NCBI RefSeq assembly: GCF_932526225.1
Contig: NC_064040.1
Coordinates: 8,033,181 to 8,097,180 of the forward strand
From: Nematostella vectensis
Taxonomy: Eukaryota; Cnidaria; Anthozoa; Actiniaria; Edwardsiidae
Length of the DNA: 64,000 nucleotides
Reading direction: 5' to 3'
The first letter of the stretch is position 1. Each line of letters starts with the position of its first letter. The translations under genes were made by a program, and so were the position numbers. Positions 47,001 through 59,000 of this stretch are shown piece after piece. The notes beneath the pieces were generated by a model. The model worked only from the letters and a program-made list of their open reading frames with translations. It was not told the DNA's origin and made no database searches.

Positions 47001-50000
47001 TCCTTGTTGTACACGCCAGTAAGGGTTCGACCTTCCTTTTCCTTGTTGTACACACCAGTAAGGGTTCAGCCTTCCTTTTCCTTGTTGTACAGGCCAGTAA
47101 GGGTTCGACCTTCCTTTTCCTTGTTGTACACGCCAGTAAGGGTTCGACCTTCCTTTTCCTTGTTGTACACGCCAGTAAGGGTTCGACCTTCTTTTTCCTT
47201 GTTGTACAGGCCAGTAAGGGTTTGACCTTCCTTTTCCTTGTTGTACACGCCAGTAAGGGTTCGACCTTCCTTTTCCTTGTTGTACACGCCAGTAAGGGTT
47301 CGACCTTCCTTTTCCTTGTTGTACAGGCCAGTAAGGGTTCGACCTTCCTTTTCCTTGTTGTACACGCCAGTAAGGGCTCGACCTTCCTTTTCCTTGTTGT
47401 ACACGCCAGTAAGGGTTCGACCTTCCTTTTCCTTGTTGTACAGGCCAGTAAGGGTTTGACCTTCCTTTCCCTTGTTGTACACGCCAGTAAGGGTTTGACC
47501 TTCCTTTTCCTTGTTGTACAGGCCAGTAAGGGTTTGACCTTCCTTTTCCTTGTTGTACACGCCAGTAAGGGTTCGACCTTCCTTTTCCTTGTTGTGCACG
47601 CCAGTAAGGGTTCGACCTTCTTTTTTCTTGTTGTACAGGCCAGTAAGGGTTTGACCTTCCTTTTCTCATGCTCGAGGATCCAGTGTAATTTGCGGGCGCG
47701 CCCAAGTACGCTGGATCCTCGAGCATGTCCTTTTCCTTGTTGTACAGGCCAGTTACTGTTCGACCTTCTTTTTTCTTGTTATACAGGCCAGTAAGGGTTC
47801 GACCTCAGCAGCTGAGTGCATGTCCACTCCAACATATGATGAGGTGCTTGGTGAAGGTGGTGAGGAGGCAGAAGAATACTCAGCCCTAAACCCGGAGAGC
47901 AGGTTCTCTCCAGCAATTGGCAACCAAGGTACAGTATAGTCCCAGAAAAATTTTAATGTTTTAGTCAACCCTGCTAACTAGAAGTCGGCAAACTTGAATT
48001 CCCCGCTAACTCGAACTAAGTTCGATTCCCCTTGAACCAAAGTTTGAGTCATTTTTACTCTGCTAACTTGAATTCCCCGCTAACTCGAACTGATTTTTGC
48101 TTCCCTTCAGAGTTCGAGTTAGCAGGGTTTTATTGTATTTGTATAACGCAGATAAACCTCACGAGACATGATAAAAATGTGCTTCACTTATGCGCTTTTA
48201 CTCAGAATGTAGATATGGACTGCTTCACACAGTTAACAATTTTGAGTGTGGGTTAGGGTGTAAGCACTGTCACTGAAGATGGGTACCAAGGGTCAGAATC
48301 CCAAGTAGTCTTTTACATCCCACAACACAGGCTAGTGGAGTGTAGTGAGAGATAGGATGTCCAGCATATAAGAGATTCATAGTCCCTAATGCAAAGAGCC
48401 AGGAAAAGCAAAGACGTGCCATGGATCTGACAAAACGTAAAATTTAGTGCCTCCTTTATACAAAATACCTTGAGATAATGAACCAGTAACACCCAAGTTG
48501 CAAACGTCTTGTACGCCCATAATGTGCTGGTTTAACTAGTTATAAAACATGATTCTCATAGCAGTATTTCATTGTCTGGCTAGAATTCTCCGAAGATCTC
48601 CCCCCTTCTTACCGGAGCCCATCACCCTCACTAGCTGAGACACGAGAAGAAATGTTAGACTTGGACGGGGATCACGCCGTGGGAGAGGAGATCAGTGTTT
48701 TGGCAGGCGGCATTCGTGAGGGCTGGGGACCTGTGGCTGCTGTGGCATTATGGAGAAGGATGCTGGGAATCCTCGGGAATGTCAATCAAATCAAGAGTCC
48801 ATCGATACATGCCAAGGTTATAGAGTGCCTTATTTCCACCTGGAATATGCTCGCCAAGGTATGACCTGTTACATAACAACGGCAATAAAACGGGAGCTCT
48901 GATTGGTAAAAACAGCTGGTGATTATAGTACACACACATGTTTGTTGTTTGTGTGTGCGCGGTTTACTAAAATTAATTTAGTTGTTGTATAAAGCAAATA
49001 GATCTAGTTCCTTATTTGTCTGTCCTCTAATAATCCATGACTGTTGTTCATGGCGTGTGCCATCAACAACGGTCAAACACTCTGTTAGTCATCCTTGGAT
49101 TATAAGATGAAACTCACAAAAAATGTGACCAATTTGTTCTCCATTCACTGTTGTTTAGACCTCCCACAAAAGGAGTTCCGTTCAGTAGCACACCTCGGAC
49201 ACTTTACAAAGACGTGATCCCCAATTCTTTAGTAAATCTCTATTGATAAAACCACAATTTACCGGCCTTCTCCAATGGTCCATTTTCCCGTCCAGTGTGT
49301 TTCTGTTACAAAAAGGTTCTGCCATACTCTTAAAATATCAAAGATACTCACTTACAGGAGCTTGGTATTGTTAAAGAGATTAAAATTTTAATTCCTTTGT
49401 TCTACCTGTTAGTAATGAATGTAGAATTTTTTCTACTTTGCCTATACCATCCAAACCTGAGAATATACAGCACATAAGAAAAACAGGACTAGAACCAAGC
49501 TAAAACAGTTATATTGTGTTAGCCATATATCATTCTTTCCATATATTTTCGAAAAGTGGCATTTTTATTTCGTGATAGGTACGAATGAACCAAGGTATTT
49601 CATTGGATAACAAGTTTACTCCCGCTGTACCAGATCTATTACCTCCTCTTCAGTACTATGCCACATGGGTGTTTGAGGTACACACAAATTCATTGTTGCA
49701 TGTCTCATACCACCTAATTTTGTCTGTCAATGATTGCGTGCAAAATACTTGATCCACTTTACATGACCATAGTTCCTATGTGCTCTTTGATTTGTGTTCA
49801 ACTCAATTTCCAGGCAGCATCATTGTTGATGCCACACAAGTTTAAGAGTGGTCGCCTACTAGCATACCAGCTTATCTGCACAATGACTGTCCGGCAGCAT
49901 GATACCGCCCTATCTCAGGAGTACCTCACACACTTCTATCGGCTCATGCACATTGGTCTTACAGGCACTGACCAGGTAGAAGAACCTCACACACTCTAAT

Positions 50001-53000
50001 ACCATCTCATGCACATCGACATCACTGACTAGGTGGGGTATCTCGTACGCTTATACCACCCTGTGCACTTCCGTATCAGTGACCAGGTAGAAGAACCTCA
50101 CACGCTTTTACCTTCTCATACATATCGACCTCACTGACCAGGAAGAGTATCTCACACACATTTATACCAGCTCATTCACACACCGGCCTCATTCGTACTT
50201 ATACCACCAGATTACAAATCAACCTCACTGACCAGTTAATAAAACCTCATACACATACTATTTCATTCGAATCGACTTCACGGACCAGGTTGGATTATCT
50301 CACACACTTATAACACTTCATGCTTATCGATCCACACTCCAAGTTCTCATGAAAGCCTTTGTTTCTTTAGGACGTCATAAGTGTCATTATAAGGAACTGC
50401 AGCAAGTTCTTCTCGATGATGCTGCCCTGCTCCACTCTTCTCATTCTAGACTTTATTCAGGCCGCAAACACTATCTTCATCAACCAAAACCTGGAGGTAA
50501 AAGTCTTAGCTTGATTCAGTTCCTTTGTACACGCCCCCCTTGTTACCCATATAGCAGCCCTCAGCTCCTAGGTTGACTTATTCTCTTCGCATTTGACCAG
50601 TATTAGGTGATTGCTCTAACCTCCTGATGATAAACGTACTAGTAGAACACACGTCAGTCTGTTTAACACATTAAATAGCTCTATAAGATATCCTATTGTT
50701 ACGTTTTACAGCTAATATTTTGTTAACATTTATTTTCTTTGCTCCTATTTTTCTACCTTTGCCATCGTTTGAGTATCTTCTTATTGGCCTGTAGGTTATA
50801 CAATATTAACTTTCCTTTTCACCCCAGCATTCTATCTACTGCCATACCCACTACCCCCCCATAAGTAGCCACCCTTTCACCTCAGCTTTATCAAACGCTT
50901 CAGGAGTGTTTATGGCCCCGCATCAGGTGCTGATACATCAACGTTATCACTATGCCGCCTTCATCAGTTTGAAATAACTGAGTACCTTTTCCTAAAAAGG
51001 CAGCATTGCCGAAATATCAGCAGTGACTTCAAATAGTTCTAAATCTGGCAATTCATCAGAGATAAAGTGATACCTCCCCTTCCATTTTCATTTGCTGTTA
51101 CTCAGCCTCATCTGTTTTATCGAAGTAGTCGTGATAAATAAGTAATATTATGTCTTGTAACAGCTTCCGCGTGCAGAGGCAGTGACTCTGATGGGATCTT
51201 TACTGTGTTACCCCAATGCATTTCCAAACATGCCTTTGCACCAGCCTGGGCACCAGACAAACGAATACCAACCAACCAGTACTGGTAAAGACATCAAGGT
51301 AGGCAATAGACCAGGATAAACACCACCCAAGTATCCCTGGAATGCATGCCAACCAGTACTGGTAAAGGCATCAAGGTAGGCAATAGACCAGGAAACACAC
51401 CCCATCCGATTATCCCTGGAATGTATGCCAACCAGTACTGGTAAAGACATCAAGGTAGGCAATAGACCAGGAAACACACCCCATCCGAGTATCCCTGGAA
51501 TGTATGCCAACCAGTACTGGTAAAGGCATCAAGGTAGGCAATAGACCAGGAAACACACCCCATCCGAGTATCCCTGGAATGTATGCCAACCAGTACTGGT
51601 AAAGGCATCAAGGTAAGCAATAGACCAGGAAACACACCCCATCCGAGTATCCCTGGAATGCATGCCAACCAGTACTGGTAAAGGCATCAAGGTAGGCAAT
51701 AGTCCAGGAGACACACCCCATCCGAGTATTCCTGGAATGCATGCCAACCAGTACTGGTAAAGGCATCAAGGTATGCAATAGACCAGGAGACACACCCCAT
51801 CCGAGTATTCCTGGAATGCATGCCAACCAGTACTGGTAAAGGCATCAAGGTAGGCAATAGACCAGGAGATACACCCCATCCGAGTATCCCTGGAATGCAT
51901 GCCAACCAGTACTGGTAGAGGCATCTTTGGTATCCATGTATGCTGTAAAGATTTCGCATGTTTAACCTGAACTTCAACCATTTCACAGGAGAAGCTGATA
52001 GTTGCGCTGCTGAGAGCTGCAAAACTTGACCCTTCAGTCACTGCAAGGTACTGTTGCCACAGAATATGCACTTTTATTACTATTATATTAATTCAATACT
52101 ATAAACTGTGTGCGTGTACCTTCTCTGAAATCTCTTATCAATTCCGTAATCAAGTCCCTGTTGTTAAGCGCCTAGAACGTGGTTGGTGTAAGCCGCAATA
52201 CTAGTGCACCTAACATCTGCTGTTTGTGTCATTTCAGGTGTATAGCGTTGAACTCTTTGGGCGTGTTTTTGGTTGAGGAGCTGGTTCACTGCAAGGGACA
52301 TCCTCGAGTGCATGACTGCATCTGCGTCTTGCTCCAATCAACCACGGTAAGCACATTACTTTTGCTAAAATTCTGCTAGAATATCAAAACGAACAATAGA
52401 GAAAACATAGAACGACCTATACCATATCATAAGCAATTCTTACTCGTCTAAATTATACTGTTCGCAGTTCAGTCTAAATTTTAGTTACTGAGATCTTAAA
52501 AAGCTTCACAGACTCATTATTAAAGAATTAAGGATACCATTTCATGTCTCAATTTCATGTCTCAATTGCCTTCAAAGACTCATGAGGATACCTTTTCGTG
52601 TCTCAATAGCCTTCAAAGACTCATGAGGATACCATTTCATTTCTCAATAGCCTTCAAAGACTCATTATTAAGATACCATTTCAAATCTCAATAGCCTTCA
52701 AAGACTCATGAGGATACCATTTCATGTCTCAATAGGCTTCAAAGATTCATGAGGATACCATTTCATGTCTCAATTTCATGTCTCAATTGCCTTCAAAGAC
52801 TCATGAGGATACCATTTCATGTCTCAATAGCCTTCAAAGACTCATGAGGATACCATTTCATTTCTCAATAGCCTTCAAAGACTCATTATTAAGATACCAT
52901 TTCATGTCTCAATAGCCTTCAAAGACTCATGAGGATACCATTTCATGTCTCAATAGCCTTCAAAGATTCATGAGGATACCATTTCATGTCTCAATAGCCT

Positions 53001-56000
53001 TCAAAGATTCATGAGGATACCATTTCATGTCTCAATACCCCTGATTTTGCCAAACCCTTGTCTTTCCCACCTACTTATTGCCATTTGACAAATGGTTCTT
53101 GAGGACAGTGACCGTTGAAGGTAGTTTTTTTCCCTTGTAATCTAAGCTTCCGGGGATAGCTTGGTAAGTAGGACAGTAACAAAATCGAACTCGAACTTTG
53201 TATGAGTGTTATTGTTTTTTCTCTTTTATCCCAGTTCCACCACAAGACCGTGTCCACCTTGGCTATTGACCTTCTTCACATGCTTTCCCAGTATACCCAG
53301 GAGTTGTGCGCATTTGACAGTGAATTGCCAATCAAAGTTGTAGAGGTACCATTCACAACCATGCGCGATGTCTATAAAATTGCTTCGTATTATAGCCAAA
53401 TTCGGTGTTGCCCGACCTCACAGAATCCAAATCTCCTTTCTTCGTTTGGGAATAGCGCGTAGTCAATCAAACCAAACAATCAAAACCAGACAAACCGCCC
53501 CCAAAGCTTGTGTCTGACTACGCGCTATTCCCAAACGAGACAGATTTTGGATTCGCTGAGGTCGCGCAACAACGAATTTGGCTGTAAAGGGGCTATGCCA
53601 CTTGTTTTCCGTGGGCCATGGTTTACACAGCTATACGGCATTAAGAGAAAGGTTAAAGCTAGTCCACATTTTCTTTGTTATGCTCTCGATATAATAAGAG
53701 AATCGAGGCCCACGCTAAATTAAGCACGTACAAACTAGATACACATCTGATGTGTTTCCTATAACTTAGTTTGTTGTCTCACTATCAGGAGATTGACTGG
53801 ATACACAACTGCTGTTGCTGCCTGTTTAACTTTGTCTGTTGTTGTTAGGTGATGTGCCACACTGTGACAAGTCTACTTCCAGGAGGAGAATTTGCTAGCG
53901 TTCAGGAGGAGAACTCTGTGAGTGCTTAAAGGTCAACGCGTATTTACTATGCTGAAGCGCTAAACTAGCTGTGCTGAATGTAATCTTTATTGAGTGATAT
54001 TGTGCTTAGGAAGAGAACTCTGTAAGGGTTTGCCCTTTCCATGCTCAAGCGTATCTGCTGGTGTAAAAAAAATTCTGTCAGCCGCTATTTCGATTGAGTA
54101 TCGATTTTCCTCAGCTAATTTGGGCAAGCTACTGCGAGATTTCAAGTTTGTATTTGTTAAACTGAATATAAAGCTTTTTTTAGATATAGCTTTACATAAT
54201 TTCTCTTCAAATATTAAATAAAAACAATAACAAAAGTGTGACTAATGCCCTCGCCTACTCATAGATTTATATCTCACATTGCCCCTTGCAGAGTTTTTTT
54301 CTACAGCTTGACTTAAGTCTTCTTAGTTATAGCATGCGTCTGAATAGAGCCGTTTAATTTGAACTGTTTCCATTCTCTTTTGTCAACTTGTCTTGATAGG
54401 TTGGGCATAGCGTTTTTAATAACTTTTATCCTGTATTAAAAATACTATGAAGGTTCAGGAATTTGTGTCAAAGGAAAACATCCCAGATTGGGATAGCGTG
54501 CGGCATTGGATCTGGCACATGGGTACAGGAGGATATGTTGACGTTCCTTTTACCTGTATATGCTAGTATGTCGTTTATATTCCGCAGATTTTGGTGTCTG
54601 TGATTCTCTGCTTACTGGATTGGGTGATGGTTATACCAAGTGCGAAACTAATGGCCAGGAAAGGGGAGGAGAATCGCTCAACTCTTTCAAGAGTTTTCCA
54701 GGTAACTTAGACTCACTTATTTAAATAATGCACTATGTTGAAAAAAAAACACACACACACACACGCATATACAGTGTAGCCCGTTTGACCCCAAACCTCG
54801 AGCGGGACGAAAAGCAATTCTAGTGGGGAACTTAGGGAACTCAGTTGGTTCGAGTTAGCGTACTATTCGAGTTATCTGAGTTCGAGCTATCATGGTTCCA
54901 CTAATGATCTAATGATGCATTAGATGATGCATAAGTCTTGCATTAGACTTGCATACAGTTGCTAGTCATTTGGTTGACTTTATTCTTTGTATCGAGGCAC
55001 TAAAATTTATTTACGAGGTTATAAATCTGCTCGCATTATTTCTTTTTAATAAGAACCACTATTAAATTTTTACATAGAGTGGTTGTTGTTTGGACGGTAC
55101 TTGAATGGGGAATTTTAGCCTAGGCTCGTACAGCTTAGGTTCTTATACGCGTTTTTTTTTTTATGCTGTATACCATTAATGTAGTTTGTCCGTTAATAGT
55201 TCGACTGAATTCTTGAACTTCTTAACAGGTTCTTCAGATGGCAGCACATAACCGAACTGTCCCCAAACGCCGCAAATCTCTCAACATCTCTACTATTATC
55301 AGCGGTGACGGCCGGCCGGTCAGGCTTGCGCGAGTGCAGGAAACAAGCAAGACGCCTAACCACGTGCCAAGTCCCGCCGAGCCAACAGAGACAATAGAAG
55401 AAAAGAATAACGAAAATGATAGCGATAATGATGATCAACAAGGTAGGTTTACCCTCTTGTGGAGTTTATGAACAAAATGGTTACTTTTGTGAAACGAGAT
55501 GGTGAAGGCAGATTGGGCTACCCTAACAATAAACAACGTGGTCGAGTCAAAGGCATTGAAGGCTTGTTGGTTTTTGCTAGAAAAAGCCTCTTCAGTTTTT
55601 CGTTTGGCTCACCAGCTAGATAAGTGTAATGACGTAAAGGGCACGTGTAGCCGTTTAACAAATCGCGGAACAAATCTCAGTGTCTACGCAATGCCGGCGA
55701 TAACCGTGTTCCCTGGCGTCAAGGGTTTTTCAAGAAAATATTACCGTAATAATCTCTGATTGGCCACTCCCATTCATTTGGAGGTCATGACATCCCCAAC
55801 TGCTGTTCCAGTTTGATAGAAATCCTGCTGTTCCAGCTTGATAGAAATCCTGCTGTACCAGCTTGATAGAAATCCTGCTGTTCCAGTTTGATAGAAATCC
55901 TGCTGTTCCAGTTTGATAGAAATCCTGCTGTTCCAGCTTGATAGAAATCCTGTTGTTCCAGCTTGATAGAAATCCTGCTGTTCCAGCTTGATAGAAATCC

Positions 56001-59000
56001 TGCTGTTCCAGCTTGATAGAAATCCTGCTGTTCCAGCTTGATAGAAATCCTGCTGTTCCAGCTTGATAGAAATCCTGCTGTTCCAGCTTGATAGAAATCC
56101 TGCTGTTCCAGTTTGATAGAAATCCTGTTGTTCCAGTTTGATAGAAATCCTGCTGTTCCAGCTTGATAGAAATCCTGCTGTTCCAGCTTGATAGAAATCC
56201 TGCTGTTCCAGCTTGATAGAAATCCTGCTGTTCCAGCTTGATAGAAATCCTGCTGTTCCAGTTTGATAGAAATCCTGTTGTTCCAGTTTGATAGAAATCC
56301 TGCTGTTCCAGCTTGATAGAAATCCTGCTGTTCCAGCTTGATAGAAATCCTGTTGTTCCAGCTTGATAGAAATCCTGCTGTTCCAGCTTGATAGAAATCC
56401 TGCTGTTCCAGCTTGATAAAAATCCTGCTGTTCCAGTTTGCTTCGAACGTCAAAAGTCAAGGAACGCTGACGATCAACTTATGCAAATATTCCCCAATAA
56501 CCAGAAAAAGAATGCATTTTGCCATTGGCAGATTTTAAAAGATGGACTAAGAATATTGGTCTGGATATTAGCAACTTCAGGAAGATGTTGGAATGTTTCG
56601 TTTTGTATTGCGAGTTTTCAAAGTGTTGGCGTATTGGAATCGATGACAGGATTGTGCTATGTTTATCCATTAAAAGTCCTTAATAATTTATTATAGATGC
56701 TGGCCCCAAAGCTCCAGTCTCCTTTATATTTCCTCCGAAGCCTGAACCAATCAAACTTACTGCTAAAGCGGTGAGTACACATGTGCCATAGAAGCAGGAA
56801 AACGGGCAATGTCATGTTACTGATGGTATACCTGTGTTTAGGCTCTGATGCATATTGTGAATCATCTTGGGCACTTCCCACTCGGCGCAGGCCCCTCTCG
56901 GCTGGATAGTCTCATCAGCGAGCATGAAGATCACCTCAGCACCGATTGTGACGAGATGCAGCCCACCATATTCAACTCGCCTAACATACAGGTGCGCCTC
57001 GTAACCTTTATATTGTTCGACTGCAGAAAAGCGATTTACTTCAAGCAAGCCCCCTCCCCCGGTTTTCACCGCAATGGAAGTGGCCATAATGCAGTTTTGT
57101 AGAAAAAATTGCCACAGTATGACCAACGCCACAAACCCTGGAATTTCCCTCCTCCTTTTTGGGTAGGGATCACTGTTTTTTTTTTGGAATGAAACATTGC
57201 CTGCTCTTGATGTTACGATGTCCTTAATAAGTACATGTGACTTCTATGTCAACAGTTTTTCGTACTAAACGACAGTGTACTCGTCTCCGCCGTGGAGTTG
57301 CCCAAGGAGGTACGTTTTTGAGACTTTTTTCGTATCTTTGAACGCTTTCTGCGTATCTTTCAACACTTTATAACAACGTTTGATGAGAACGCCCTTCTCA
57401 TTTCATCCGGTTCGGGTGTTAGTATCTCTCGCCTCGTTCGTGTCTTTGAATTCTAAAAGCGTCTTTTATTCTTTTATTTATGGTACTTTTATAGTAATTT
57501 GTTTCTTCTATGATTAATGACGGGAAAACAATTACGAATGTTGTTTCTCGGACACCTCTAGTAACAACCATCTCACATTGCTTTATGTCGGTTCTGTACC
57601 ATTCATAGCCTCCTATTGTCATATCGTGTCTTATGGTATTTGTATTGCGTTACAAGAGCGTGTTTGATGGTGTTTGCATTGCGTTACAAGAGCGTGTCTG
57701 ATGGTGTTTGTATTGCGTTACAATAGCGTGTCTGATGGTGTTTGTATTGCGTTACAATAGCGTGCCTGATGGTATTTGCATTGCGTTACAATAGCGTGTC
57801 TGATGGTGTTTGTATTGCGTTACAAGAGCGTGTCTGATGGTGTTTGTATTGCGTTACAATAGCGTGCCTGATGGTATTTGTATTGCGTTACAAGAGCGTG
57901 TCTGATGGTGTTTGTATTGCGTTACAATAGCGTACCTGATGGTATTTGCATTGCGTTACAAGAGCGTGTCTGATGGTGTTTGCATTGCGTTACAAGAGCG
58001 TGTCTGATGGTATTTGTATTGCGTTACAATAGCGTACCTGATGGTATTTGCATTGCGTTACAAGTGCGTGTCTGATGGTATTTGCATTGCGTTACAATAG
58101 CGTGTCTGATGGTATTTGCGGAGGAATTTAACATGTTTGGTTGTAAACTGTCGAAGTGTAAAGAACAAGATTGCAGACATCGCTGTAGTAATCAATGAAC
58201 ACCAACCTGATATCGTGTTTGGAAACGAATCCTGGCTAAAACCGGATATCAGTAGTGCAGAAGTTTTTCCCGAGAATTATAAGATCCTGAGGAAAGACAG
58301 AGACAACAATCGCGGCGGTGGAGTTTTCCAGGCAGTAAAGAATGACTTAATAATTACTCATCGCCCTGATTGGGATTCTGATTGCGAGATTATTTGGTCT
58401 CAATGTCAATTAGCCGGAACAAGAAGTGCGAAATCCATTTATTTTGGGTCCTACTATCGACCAAATAAATCTGACATTGAAAGTCTCGACGAGCTAAATT
58501 CATCACTGTTGAAAATGGGAACTACTTTGCATAAGAACAATGTGATTCTGGCCGGAGATTTCAATGCCCCAGATATTGACTGGGTGAACCCAGAAAATCC
58601 AGATAAATTAACCTCAGCATCCAAGAGGCTCCTAGACATTACTGATGACCACGATCTTAACCAGTTTGTCAAAGAACCAACTAGAAGGAATGGAAACATA
58701 CAAAACATCTTGGATCTAGTGTTATCAAATAATAAGGATATTATTAGAGGTGTCAAAGTCATCGATGGTATAAGCGACCATGATATTGTGCTGTTTGCAG
58801 TAAAGTTAGCTTGCCAGCGAAAACGAAATGTGAAGCGTAAGGTCTATATTAAGAAAAAGGCTGATTCCGATCGTATTAAACAAGAACTTCATAATTTGCT
58901 GCCTACGATCCTAGAATTGAATTCAAACACTAATTCTGTTGACAAGATGTGGGATGAATTCGAAAGAAATATCCACCGCATAATGGACACTTGCATACCT

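Noticed and set aside
46183-47726. Minus-strand repeat proteins ([12 protein letters not shown]-type and [13 protein letters not shown]-type)
   Set aside because: Periodic translation of the 39-bp array; antisense to RALGAPA and with no non-repeat homology.
54756-54900. Pogo-like element next to the (CA)n tract in intron 27
   Set aside because: Only CGAGTTAGC-type words and one possible end are visible; a complete element with both ends could not be delimited.
55774-56460. Minus-strand frames repeating [11 protein letters not shown]
   Set aside because: Artefact of the 25-bp minisatellite, where three units make 25 codons and the frames stay open.
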